Part shown: positions 7,565-16,104 of the stretch, in pieces | Numbering within the stretch: the first letter of the stretch is position 1 | Layout of the letters: every line of letters starts with the position of its first letter | Assembly (NCBI GenBank): GCA_022820675.1 | Contig: JAJEFC010000188.1 | Span: 1 to 40,389, forward strand | Origin: Vicinamibacteria bacterium | GTDB lineage: Bacteria; Acidobacteriota; Vicinamibacteria; Vicinamibacterales; UBA8438 | Direction of reading: 5' to 3' | Length of the DNA stretch: 40,389 nt | Program-made: the position numbers and the translations under genes | The notes under the pieces: model-generated | What the model was told of the DNA's origin: nothing | Databases searched by the model: none | What the model saw: the letters and a program-made list of their open reading frames with translations, nothing else

Positions 7565-10500
7565 ATGCACTGTACGTCGTCGAGGTCGAGGATGGCAGCG
7601 GCCCTCGCGGTCGCCGTGTCGCTGGGAACGATCGCCGCCGTACGGGCGCAGAACGCCACCACCGGCACACTCGGCGGCGTCGTGCGCGACGCGCAGCTCG
7701 GGGTGCTGCCGGGCGCGAGCGTCGTCGCCGTCCACGCCCCGACCGGGACCCGGTACGAGGCCTTCACCCGCGCCGACGGCCGGTTCGACTTGCTGAACGC
7801 GCAGGTCGGCCCCTACGACCTCGAGATCGCCCTGAGCGGCTTCGGCACGCGGGCCCTGTCGGGCGTCGTCGTCAGCCTCGGCGAGGCGACGGAGGTCCCC
7901 GTCACCCTGCAGCTCGCCACCGTCACCGAGACGGTGGAGGTCACCGCCGAGGCGAGCGCCGTCTTCTCGCCGTCGCGGTCGGGCACGACGGCGAGCGTCG
8001 AGTCGGGGGTCATCGAGGCCCTGCCGACCCTCGAGCGCAGCCTCCAGGACTTCGCGCGCACCAACCCGTTCTTCGTCAAGACGAGCCGCAACGCCGACTC
8101 CGAGAGCTTCCTGAGCGTCGCGGGCCGGAGCGGCCGCTACAACAACATCCAGATCGACGGCGCGGTCAACAACGACCTGTTCGGGCTCGCCCGGCAGGGG
8201 ACCCCGGGGGGCCAGGCCAACACCGAGCCGATCAGCCTCGACGCGGTGAGCGAGCTGCAGCTCGTGGTGGCGCCCTACGACGTGCGCCAGAGCGGCTTCT
8301 CGGGGGGCGGCATCAACGTCATCACCCGCAGCGGCTCGAACCGCTTCGGCGGCACTGCGTACCTCTACAACCGCAACCAGGGGCTGGTGGGGCACGGCAT
8401 CGACGACGTGCCCATCGCGACCTTCTTCGACCGGCAGCAGGGGGCGAGCGTGGGCGGCCCGCTCGTCCGGAACCGCGCGTTCTTCTTCACCAACGTCGAC
8501 GTGCAGCGGCGGGAGACGCCGGTCGGCTACTCGCTCGACGGATCGTCCGGCGTCGACTTCGGGCGGCTCGCCGAGGCGCAGAGCATCGCCGACGCCGCGC
8601 GCACGCGGTACGGCTACGACATCCCGGGCGGCTTCGGCGAGATCATCCGCGGAAACCCGAACGACAAGGTCTTCGTGCGGTCCGACCTGAACCTGTCGGC
8701 CGCCCACCGGCTGTCGGTGCGGCACAACCTCGTGAACGCCACCGCCGACGTCGGCTCGCAGTCGAACTTCCGCTACCGCTTCACCGACAACTTCTATCTC
8801 TTCCGCAGCCGGACCAACTCGACGGTGGCCCAGCTCAACAGCACGTTCGGCCGCGCGTTCAACCTCGCCCGGGTGAGCTATCAGCGGATTCGCGACCGCC
8901 GGGGGCCGCGGACCGCCCCGTTCCCGCAAGTGACCATCGATCTCGAGGGCGGAGAGGAGATACGGTTCGGCAGCGAGCAGTTCTCGACCGCCAACGAGCT
9001 CGATCAGGACATCGTCGAGATACACAACGACCTGACGTGGGTGCGGGGGCGGCACCAGCTCACCATCGGCACCCACAACGAGCTCTTCCGGTTCCGCAAC
9101 CTGTTCATCCGCGACAACTTCGGCGTCTACGAGTTCACGAGCCCCGCCCTCTTCGAGCAGGGGCTCGCCCAGTCCTACAGCTACAGCTTCTCGCGCACCG
9201 CCGACCCCCGGCAGGCGGCCGGGTTCCGGGTCTACCAGCTCGGGTTCTATGCCGGCGACCAGTGGCGGGTGCGCGACGACCTCACGCTGACCTACGGCGT
9301 CCGCCTCGACGCGCCCGTCTTCCCCGACGCGCCGTCGGCGAACCCGCTCGTCGAGACGCTGTTCGGACGGGCGACCGACGTCGTGCCGGCGACGCGGAAC
9401 TGGTCGCCGCGCATCGGCTTCAACTACGACCCGGCCCCGCGGTCGCGGCTCCGCCAGCAGGTGCGGGGCGGCCTCGGCCTGTTCCACGGCCGCACGCCGT
9501 ACGTCTGGCTGTCGAACCAGTACTCCAACACCGGGAACGAGTTCCAGCGCATCAGGGTGTTCTTCGACCCCGACAACCGGATTCCGTTCTCCCCCGACCC
9601 CCACGCCCAGCCGACCGACATCGGCTCGGCGTCGACGAACGAGATCAACCTCGTCGACCCCGCCTACCGCTTTCCGCAGCTTCTGCGCGGCAACCTCGCC
9701 TACGATCGCGACCTCGGCTTCTTCGGCCTCGTGGGCAGCGTCGAGCTGCTCTTCTCGAAGAGCGTCCGCGACATCGACTACCGGAACCTCAACCTCGTCG
9801 CGGCCGGCGCCGCGCCCGACGGGCGCCCGACGCACGCGCGCCTGCACCGCGACTTCAGCAACGTCGTCCTCCTCACCAACACAGACCAGGGCGGAAGCTG
9901 GACGGTGGCCACGAAGCTCGACAAGCGGTTCGGCGACAACTGGTTCATGACCGGCTCGTACCTCTACGGCGAGTCGCGGTCGGTCAACGACGGCGGGTCG
10001 AGCCAGGCGACGTCGAACTGGCGGTTCAACTACCACGACGGCGACCCCAACGCGGTGCCCCTGGCCGTCTCCGACTTCTCGCCCGGCCACCGGTTCAGCC
10101 TGTCGGGCTCGTACCGCATCCCTGCCGGGCCCGCCGGCGTCACCCTCTCGGCCTATTACGACGCCCAGCAGGGCCGGCCCTACAGCTACCTCGACGGAAG
10201 CGACAGCAACCACGACGGCACGCGGGGGAACGACCTGCTCTACGTCCCGCGCGACGCCGCCGACGTCATGGTCACCGACGGCACCTTCGACGACCTCATG
10301 CGGTTCCTCTCGGCCGGCTGCGACGTCACGCCGGGGACGATCGTGCCCCGGAATGCCTGCCGCGGCCCGTGGGTCTACTCGCTCGACTTCCGCCTCGCGG
10401 TCGACATTCCGCGGGGGCCGAACGAGGTCGAGCTCTTCCTCGACGTGCGGAACCTCGTCAACGCGTTCGACGCGAGGAACGGGCTGGTGGAGTTCGCCTT

Positions 10501-10672
10501 CTTCCAGAACCTCCAGCCCGTGCAATCGAGCGTCGACCCCGACAGCGGCCGCTACGTCTACAGCCTGAACACCCCGGCCCGGCCCGGGTTCACCGGCGAC
10601 CGCTACGCGCGCGACGACCTGCGCAGCCGCTGGCAGGCGCAACTGGGGGTGCGCTACTCGTTCGGGCAGTAG
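7565..10672 (+). CDS. Oar-like TonB-dependent outer-membrane receptor
   Basis: The protein has 1035 residues. A signal peptide (hydrophobic MAAALAVAVSLGTIAAVRAQ) precedes a carboxypeptidase-regulatory beta-sandwich at about 35-115 (GTLGGVVRDAQLGVLPGASV, FTRADGRFDLLNAQVGPYDLEI). A plug domain follows with YNNIQIDGAVNNDLFGL and EPISLDAVSELQLVVAPYDVRQSGFSGGGINVITRSGSN, then a long beta-barrel ending in YSFGQ with the expected aromatic near the C-terminus. It fits the Oar-type receptors common in Acidobacteria, which import large substrates or act in outer-membrane assembly; the ligand is unknown. It starts 6 bases after the ParE toxin stop, with no promoter or Shine-Dalgarno site visible between, so it may be co-transcribed with parDE. 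An internal ATG at 7592 is an alternative start. Confidence 0.9.
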   Translation: MHCTSSRSRMAAALAVAVSLGTIAAVRAQNATTGTLGGVVRDAQLGVLPGASVVAVHAPTGTRYEAFTRADGRFDLLNAQVGPYDLEIALSGFGTRALSGVVVSLGEATEVPVTLQLATVTETVEVTAEASAVFSPSRSGTTASVESGVIEALPTLERSLQDFARTNPFFVKTSRNADSESFLSVAGRSGRYNNIQIDGAVNNDLFGLARQGTPGGQANTEPISLDAVSELQLVVAPYDVRQSGFSGGGINVITRSGSNRFGGTAYLYNRNQGLVGHGIDDVPIATFFDRQQGASVGGPLVRNRAFFFTNVDVQRRETPVGYSLDGSSGVDFGRLAEAQSIADAARTRYGYDIPGGFGEIIRGNPNDKVFVRSDLNLSAAHRLSVRHNLVNATADVGSQSNFRYRFTDNFYLFRSRTNSTVAQLNSTFGRAFNLARVSYQRIRDRRGPRTAPFPQVTIDLEGGEEIRFGSEQFSTANELDQDIVEIHNDLTWVRGRHQLTIGTHNELFRFRNLFIRDNFGVYEFTSPALFEQGLAQSYSYSFSRTADPRQAAGFRVYQLGFYAGDQWRVRDDLTLTYGVRLDAPVFPDAPSANPLVETLFGRATDVVPATRNWSPRIGFNYDPAPRSRLRQQVRGGLGLFHGRTPYVWLSNQYSNTGNEFQRIRVFFDPDNRIPFSPDPHAQPTDIGSASTNEINLVDPAYRFPQLLRGNLAYDRDLGFFGLVGSVELLFSKSVRDIDYRNLNLVAAGAAPDGRPTHARLHRDFSNVVLLTNTDQGGSWTVATKLDKRFGDNWFMTGSYLYGESRSVNDGGSSQATSNWRFNYHDGDPNAVPLAVSDFSPGHRFSLSGSYRIPAGPAGVTLSAYYDAQQGRPYSYLDGSDSNHDGTRGNDLLYVPRDAADVMVTDGTFDDLMRFLSAGCDVTPGTIVPRNACRGPWVYSLDFRLAVDIPRGPNEVELFLDVRNLVNAFDARNGLVEFAFFQNLQPVQSSVDPDSGRYVYSLNTPARPGFTGDRYARDDLRSRWQAQLGVRYSFGQ

Positions 10673-10730
10673 GGTTCCAGCGCGCTCGACCACATGAACA
10701 GCGCCAGCAGGACCAAGCGGAGCCAAGAGC

Positions 10731-10973
10731 TCATCGGCGGGCTCGCAACTGGCGATTCCGAAGGACGCGCGCCTCGGCGATCAGCGTGGCCGCATCCACC
10801 CCGAGATCGGTCTCGGGGCGCCGGGCGAACCGTTTCCGCCACTCCCACGCATCCAGCTCGCGTTCCACGGCGGCGAGCACGGTCGCGCTCAGGGTGCGGT
10901 TCGTTTCGCGGGCGAAGCAGCGCAGGCGGTCGTGGAGGGAGTCGGGCACGTTCTTCACCTGCAGGTGCGCCAT
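10731..10973 (-). CDS. Orphan FitA/CopG-type antitoxin
   Basis: The 80-residue protein MAHLQVKNVPDSLHDRLRCFARETNRTLSATVLAAVERELDAWEW is a ribbon-helix-helix antitoxin of the FitA/VapB type, with the strand LQVKNVPD and two helices, then a basic tail. Such antitoxins normally overlap a PIN-domain VapC gene. Downstream on the minus strand there are only 58 bases before the end of the receptor gene, and no PIN-like start (VDASV or VDTS) is present. The toxin appears lost or displaced. The start at 10973 is supported by the conserved opening and by a TACCGT hexamer 6 bases upstream; the frame extends further upstream without family residues. Confidence 0.78.
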   Translation of the reverse strand: MAHLQVKNVPDSLHDRLRCFARETNRTLSATVLAAVERELDAWEWRKRFARRPETDLGVDAATLIAEARVLRNRQLRARR

Positions 10974-10979
10974 GTCATG

Positions 10980-10985
10980 ACGGTA
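10980..10985 (-). promoter_or_regulatory. Candidate -10 element of the orphan antitoxin gene
   Basis: On the minus strand TGCTACCGT contains the hexamer TACCGT with a TG one base before it, as in extended -10 promoters. It ends 6 bases before the ATG, again implying a leaderless message. No strong -35 is visible. Confidence 0.4.
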
Positions 10986-11141
10986 GCATGAAGCCGGCAT
11001 GGGTCGACATGCGGCGGTCCGCTGGTCCCGATCGAAACTCCTGCAAACGCTCCAATGCCCCCGCCATCTCCCCGCACGCAGCCGGAGCGCGAACGTCTCT
11101 CGGTCGCAGACGCGGACGCCGAGAGAGACGCATACGGGTGG

Positions 11142-11147
11142 TAGGAT
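11142..11147 (+). promoter_or_regulatory. Candidate -10 element of the NHL-repeat gene
   Basis: TAGGAT ends 7 bases before the ATG at 11155 with no Shine-Dalgarno site in between, so this transcript may also be leaderless. A -35 match is not evident. Confidence 0.4.
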
Positions 11148-11154
11148 ACCGGCC

Positions 11155-12207
11155 ATGATGATTCATCCCTCGGTCCGCGTCACGCTCGTGTTGGCCGTCC
11201 TCGTGGGGGTGACCGCCGGGGCCGCGGCGCAGACGCTCCCCAACCCGTACCGCCTCGTCGACGAGTGGCCGAACCTGCCGGCGCACATGAACGGCGGGCG
11301 GTGGGGCGAGACCATCGGCGTCGACCGCGACGCGGACGGGAACATCTGGGTCTTCCACCGCTGCTTCAACAACCAGCCGGCCGGCGCCGCCACCTGCGTG
11401 GGGCGGGACGACGACCCGCCCGTGGTGAAGTTCAGCCCCGACGGCGAGCTCCTCGACAGTTGGGGCGAGGGGGTGTTCGCGGCGCCGCACGGCTTCCACA
11501 TCGACCCCGAGGGCAACTTCTGGGCGACCGACTACAACGGGAGCGAGACGGTGCTCGGCATGGACGCCGGCGGGCGCGGGCACCAGGTCTTCAAGTTCAG
11601 CCCGGACGGCGAGATCCTCATGACCCTCGGCCGCGCCGGGGTCGCGGGCAACGGGCCGGACACCTTCGACCGGCCGACCGACGTCGCGGTCAACGCCGAC
11701 GGCGACATCTTCGTCACCGACGGCCACGGGCCGAACAACCGGGTGGTGAAGTTCGACCGGAACGGCCGCTTCCTGATGACGTGGGGCGGGCCGGGCGACG
11801 GGCCGGGCGAGTTCGACCAGCCCCACACCCTCACCCTCGACAGCCGGGGGCGGGTCTTCGTCGGCGACCGGTCGAACGGCCGCGTGCAGATCTTCGAGCC
11901 GGACGGGACGTTCGTCGCCGAGTGGCGGCAGTTCGGGCGGCCGAGCGGCATGTTCATCGACGAGGACGACGTGCTCTACGTCACCGACTCGACCTCGAAC
12001 GCACGGAACAACCCCGGCTTCGACCGCGGCATCTACATCGGCAGCGCGGTGGACGGGACGGTCCACGCCTACATCCCCGATCCGGATCTCGACCGGCAGG
12101 ACGAGCTGCGCATCTCGGGGGCCTCGGGCATCACCGCCGACCGGGAGGGCAACGTGTACGCCGCCGACGTCGGCCCGCAACGGATCCGCAAGTACGTCAA
12201 GCAGTAG
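11155..12207 (+). CDS. Secreted NHL-repeat beta-propeller protein
   Basis: The 350-residue protein has a signal peptide (VRVTLVLAVLVGVTAGAAAQ). It is followed by at least five NHL repeats, each with a P-x-G/D-h...hhVTD-x...V-x-hFxxxGxF pattern: HGFHIDPEGNFWATDYNG, PTDVAVNADGDIFVTDGHG, PHTLTLDSRGRVFVGDRSNG, PSGMFIDEDDVLYVTDS and ASGITADREGNVYAADVG. The arrangement resembles the lyase part of peptidylglycine alpha-amidating enzymes, but the catalytic role is not certain in bacteria and it may simply bind a ligand in the periplasm. ATG codons at 11155 and 11158 are both possible starts. It is divergent from the orphan antitoxin gene across about 180 bases. Confidence 0.83.
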   Translation: MMIHPSVRVTLVLAVLVGVTAGAAAQTLPNPYRLVDEWPNLPAHMNGGRWGETIGVDRDADGNIWVFHRCFNNQPAGAATCVGRDDDPPVVKFSPDGELLDSWGEGVFAAPHGFHIDPEGNFWATDYNGSETVLGMDAGGRGHQVFKFSPDGEILMTLGRAGVAGNGPDTFDRPTDVAVNADGDIFVTDGHGPNNRVVKFDRNGRFLMTWGGPGDGPGEFDQPHTLTLDSRGRVFVGDRSNGRVQIFEPDGTFVAEWRQFGRPSGMFIDEDDVLYVTDSTSNARNNPGFDRGIYIGSAVDGTVHAYIPDPDLDRQDELRISGASGITADREGNVYAADVGPQRIRKYVKQ

Positions 12208-12484
12208 CGGCGGGACCCGGCGGGACGACAGGCGGTGCGGTACAGACCGGGCCGCGGAAGAGAGCCGGTGGCCTCGGGCGAGATCGGCGCCGAGGCGCTC
12301 TGTCATCGGGGATGTCCTCGTCGGGTCGATGAGGTCCGGGAAGTTGTCGCGCGGCCACGGCGACCTCCTGGCTGATGAGGCCCGCCTGGCGCAGCCGCGC
12401 CCGGCACGGGAGACCTGCGGGGCGCCGCCGTTCGGGGCGGCAGGCCGCCGGGCACAGCCGGGGAGAGCCGACGCGGCCGTCCGG

Positions 12485-14089
12485 TCACATGCCCCAGACG
12501 GTGACCGGCGCAGCGTCGCCGGCCGACTCCTGGCGGCGGAAGATCTTCTCCTTCCACGTCCTGTCCGCCGAGCGGTCGAAGACGATCAGGTGTCCCGACT
12601 CCGCCCCGCAACGGTCCATGTAGCCCCGCGTCTGCTCGACCCCCTCGCGTATCGTCCGCTCCAGCCCGTCGCGGCGCACCTTGCACTCGACGACGAACCG
12701 CCGGTCGCCGCATCCGTGCGGCCAGACTATCAGCAGATCGACGCGCCCCCGGCCCAGGGCGTACTCCCGTTCGATGCGGCCGCCACCGTTCACGACCTTC
12801 TGAAGATACGCCTGCAGCAGCAGTTGCGGCCCCGCCTCCTGGTACCGGTCGAAGCGCTGCGTCCAGTGCTCCGAGTGCTCGCGGAAGAACCGCTGGAACG
12901 CCTCCAGGAGCTTGTCCACGTCCAGCCCGCCGGCGGCGTCCACGTACCACGCCGTCTCCGCCTCGACGTCGTCCTCCGCCACCCACGTCAGCTCTCGCGG
13001 AATCACCTCCGCGTATATCGGGTTGGCGATGCGCTTGGCGTCGTCGCGCGCCAGCAGGCCGAGGTCGCGTGCGTACTCCACGTCCCGATCCCGTTCCAAG
13101 TAGCTCCCCCGGCCGGCGGCGCCGATCAGCATGGGCGCCACCACCCGCCGCACGCGCTCCTCGCGCAGCTTGTCGGCCAGATTGTCCAGGTGCGTCACGC
13201 GGGCCTGGATCAGCCGCTCCTGAGCGTCCAGGATGTCGCCCTCCGTGATCGGACGGGAACGGTCCCGGCCCGCCGCGCTCTCGAAGCACGCCTCCCGGCA
13301 CAGGGCGTTCACCAGCCACGGCTGCCCCGCGGTGCGGGTACAGACCGCCTCGAGCGCCGCCGCGGTGAACGCCTGCCCGGTCTCGGCGGTGTGCTGTTCC
13401 AACAGCGCCCGCGTCTCCGCCCCGCTGAAGTCGCCCAGCCGCAACGACTTCGACTTGACGTTGAACGCGCTGCCGCCGAGCACGAGCGCGTTCCGCGCCC
13501 CGGACCGAATGCGATAGTCCCGCACGTCCCGCACGCCGCACAGGACGACGCTGTGCGGAAAGCTCCCCGGCCGCTGGTCGTAGCCCGCCCGCAACTGCCG
13601 CAGCACCGACAACAGCGTGTCGCCGACCAGCGTGTCGATCTCGTCGATGAGCAGCACCAGCGGACGCGGGTCGGCCTCGGCCCAGCGGGAGAGCACGTCG
13701 ATAAGGGCGCCGTCCGCGCCCTCGCTCTCGAGCGCCGCCACCCGGAGACGGTCCGGCGTCTCGTCGGCCAACGTCACGCGCGCCCGACGGGCGAGCTCGC
13801 CCAGCATCGCCCGCATCGCCCGCGCGGTGTCCTCGCGCGCCGCCTGTCCGACCTCGAAGTTCGCATAGACGCAGCGATAATCGCCCGCCGCTCCCGCGTT
13901 CAGCAGGTCGCGGAGAGCCAGCAACGCCGACGTCTTGCCCGTCTGTCGCGGGGCGTGCAAGACGAAGTACATCTGGCCCCGCACCAAAGCCAGCACCTCG
14001 TCGAGATCGATCCTCGTGAGCGGCGGGATGCAGTAGTGGTCCCCCGCCCGAACCGGACCCTCGGTGTTGAAGAAGCGCATAGCCTGCAT
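12485..14089 (-). CDS. STAND-like ATPase fused to PD-(D/E)XK nuclease, copy 1
   Basis: The 534-residue protein has an N-terminal P-loop ATPase domain: HYCIPPLTRIDL, Walker A APRQTGKTS (about residues 50-58), Walker B LVLLIDEIDTL and sensor-like VLCGVRDVRDYRI. A helical middle follows (GQPWLVNALCREACFE, then DLGLLARDDAKRIANPIYAEVIPREL). The C-terminal nuclease-like domain has GRVDLLIVWP and RFVVECKVRRDGLERT, the D...ExK active site of PD-(D/E)XK enzymes. This matches the AAA-ATPase_like/DUF1703 type of protein, widespread in multiple copies and thought to be mobile or defensive; the function is unproved. A close tandem paralogue lies upstream at 14258-15865. ATG at 14080 is an alternative start. 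Confidence 0.82.
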   Translation of the reverse strand: MQAMRFFNTEGPVRAGDHYCIPPLTRIDLDEVLALVRGQMYFVLHAPRQTGKTSALLALRDLLNAGAAGDYRCVYANFEVGQAAREDTARAMRAMLGELARRARVTLADETPDRLRVAALESEGADGALIDVLSRWAEADPRPLVLLIDEIDTLVGDTLLSVLRQLRAGYDQRPGSFPHSVVLCGVRDVRDYRIRSGARNALVLGGSAFNVKSKSLRLGDFSGAETRALLEQHTAETGQAFTAAALEAVCTRTAGQPWLVNALCREACFESAAGRDRSRPITEGDILDAQERLIQARVTHLDNLADKLREERVRRVVAPMLIGAAGRGSYLERDRDVEYARDLGLLARDDAKRIANPIYAEVIPRELTWVAEDDVEAETAWYVDAAGGLDVDKLLEAFQRFFREHSEHWTQRFDRYQEAGPQLLLQAYLQKVVNGGGRIEREYALGRGRVDLLIVWPHGCGDRRFVVECKVRRDGLERTIREGVEQTRGYMDRCGAESGHLIVFDRSADRTWKEKIFRRQESAGDAAPVTVWGM

Positions 14090-14257
14090 CCTGGCCGCCC
14101 CGCCGCGCCTCCGCGCGACAGACGCTACCTCAGCGAACTTCAGTATCCAGCTCCGTCATTTTCGAAACCGATCCTGTCGCGGACTCCGGCAAGACCGGCA
14201 AACGAATTCGCTTGCAGCGTCGTCGAGAAGCGGGTCGACAGCCCCGCACCGTCCACG

Positions 14258-15865
14258 TCACATGCCCCAGACGGTGACCGGCGCGGAGCCTTCGTCGGCC
14301 GGCGCTTCGCGGCGGAAGATCTTCTCCTTCCACGTCCTGTCCGCCGAGCGGTCGAAGACGATCAGGTGGCCCGACTCCGCCCCGCAACGGTCCACGTAGC
14401 CCCGCGTCTGCTCGACCCCCTCGCGCACCGTGCGCTCCAGCCCGTCGCGGCGCACCTTGCACTCGACGACGAACCGGCGGGTGCGGCCCCCGTGCGGCCA
14501 CACGATCAGCAGGTCCACGCGTCCGCGGCCCAGGGCGTACTCGCGCTCGAGACGGCCTCCCCCGTTCACCACCTTCTGCAGGTACGCCTGCAGCAGCAGT
14601 TGCGGGCCGGCCTCCCGGTACCGGTCGAAGCGCTGCGTCCAGTGCTCCGAGTGCTCGCGAAAGAACCCCTGGAAGTCCGCGAGCAGCCGGTTCACGTCGA
14701 GCGCGCCGTCGGCAAGCACGTACGACCCGGTCTCCGCCTCGACGTCGTCCTGCGTCACCCACGTCAGCTCGCGCGGAATCACCTCCGCGTAGATGGGGTT
14801 GGCGATGCGCTTCGCGTCGTGCTGCGACAGCATGCCGAGGTCGCGCGCGTACTCCACGTCGCGGTCGCGGTCGGCGTAGCTCCTCCGATCGGCGGCGCCG
14901 GTCAGCATCGGCGCCACGACCCGCCGCACGCGATCCTCGCGCAGCTTGTCGGCCAGATCGTCCAGGTGGGTCACGCGGGCCAGGATCAGCCGCTCCTGGG
15001 CCTCCAGGATGTCATCCGCGGTGATGGCGCGGGCGCGGTTCCGGCCCGGCTCGCTCTTGAAGCACGCCTCGCGGCAGAGGGCGTTCACCAGCCACGGCTG
15101 ACCCGCCGTCCGCGTCCAGATCAGCGCCAGGGCGTCCTCGGTGAACGCCTGCCCGGTCTCCGCCGTGTGCTGCGCCGGCAGCGACCGCGTTTCGGCCTCG
15201 GTGAAGTCGCCCAGGCGCAACGACTCGGACTTGATGTTGAATGCGCTGCCGCCGAGAACGAGCGCATTCTGCACGGTGGAGCGGATGCGGTAGTCGCGAA
15301 CGTCCCGCACGCCGCACAGAATCACGCTGTGCGGGAAGCGGCCGGGCCGGTCCGGGTAACCGGCGCGCAACTGCCGCAGCACCGACAGCAGCGTGTCGCC
15401 GACCAGCGCGTCGATCTCGTCGATCAGCAGCACCAGCGGCCGCGGGTCGGCCCGCGCCCACCGGGACAGCACGTCGATCAGGGCGCCGTCGGCGCCCTCG
15501 GTCTCCAGTGCGGCGCCCCGCAATCCGTCCGGCGTGTCGTCGCCCGACGTCATGTGAGCCTGGCGGGCCAGCTCGCCGAGCAGGGCCCGCATCGCCCGCG
15601 CGGTGTCCTCCCGCGCCGGCTGGCCGAGCTCGAAGTCGGCGTAGATGCAGCGGTAGTCCCCGGCGGCGCCGCTGTTCAGCAGGTCGCGCAGTGCCAGCAA
15701 CGCCGACGTCTTGCCCGTCTGCCGCGGCGCGTGCAGAACGAAGTAGGTCTTGTCCCGCACCAGGTCGAGCAGCTCTTCCAGATTCACCCGCTCCAGCGGG
15801 GGGATGCAGTAGTGGTCCGCCGCCACGACGGGGCCCGCGATGTTGAACTTGCGCATCGCCTCCAT
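14258..15865 (-). CDS. STAND-like ATPase fused to PD-(D/E)XK nuclease, copy 2
   Basis: The 535-residue protein is collinear with copy 1 along its whole length: the same HYCIPPLERVNL opening, Walker A APRQTGKTS, Walker B LVLLIDEIDAL, the GQPWLVNALCREACFK segment, and nuclease residues GRVDLLIVWPHG and RFVVECKVRRD. Differences are spread throughout, as expected of an older tandem duplication. I chose the ATG at 15865 because MEAMRKFNIAGPV aligns with MQAMRFFNTEGPV of copy 1; the open frame further upstream (to 16021) contains displaced family fragments rather than a true N-terminus. The 168 bases between the copies hold no obvious promoter or terminator, so they could form one transcript. Confidence 0.82.
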   Translation of the reverse strand: MEAMRKFNIAGPVVAADHYCIPPLERVNLEELLDLVRDKTYFVLHAPRQTGKTSALLALRDLLNSGAAGDYRCIYADFELGQPAREDTARAMRALLGELARQAHMTSGDDTPDGLRGAALETEGADGALIDVLSRWARADPRPLVLLIDEIDALVGDTLLSVLRQLRAGYPDRPGRFPHSVILCGVRDVRDYRIRSTVQNALVLGGSAFNIKSESLRLGDFTEAETRSLPAQHTAETGQAFTEDALALIWTRTAGQPWLVNALCREACFKSEPGRNRARAITADDILEAQERLILARVTHLDDLADKLREDRVRRVVAPMLTGAADRRSYADRDRDVEYARDLGMLSQHDAKRIANPIYAEVIPRELTWVTQDDVEAETGSYVLADGALDVNRLLADFQGFFREHSEHWTQRFDRYREAGPQLLLQAYLQKVVNGGGRLEREYALGRGRVDLLIVWPHGGRTRRFVVECKVRRDGLERTVREGVEQTRGYVDRCGAESGHLIVFDRSADRTWKEKIFRREAPADEGSAPVTVWGM

Positions 15866-15899
15866 TGTCGCACCGCAGCGCGGGTCGTCACCGCAAGGG

Positions 15900-15953
15900 T
15901 CCCGGCACGACGCGTTCACCAGCCACGGCGGCGTCGCCGGCCGGCGCTTCGCG
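15900..15953. repeat. Shredded remnant of another ATPase-nuclease copy
   Basis: Bases 15900-15929 match 13293-13322 inside copy 1 at 27 of 30 positions, the region encoding WLVNALCRE. Bases 15938-15953 then match the 3' end of copy 2 (14297-14312) exactly. In an intact gene these pieces would lie about 0.8 kb apart and in the opposite order. This suggests that a third copy was deleted and rearranged upstream of copy 2. The first match is strong; the second is short and GC-rich. Confidence 0.45.
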
Positions 15954-16104
15954 ACCGGAGGAGTACTTCCGGCTCCGCACGTCCGCCTCCGTTCACCGAA
16001 CCCGAGATGCGATAGACTCACGCCCGCCCCAAGGCGGCCCGATGATAAGCAGCACGACGTTTCTCCGCGCTCCTTCCGACGCCTCCGCGTCGACGCGGTG
16101 ACCC

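Noticed and set aside
12303..12400. Minus-strand peptide scraps such as RDNFPDLIDPTRTSP before the first ATPase-nuclease gene
   Set aside because: They look protein-like but are split between frames and I could not link them to any family.
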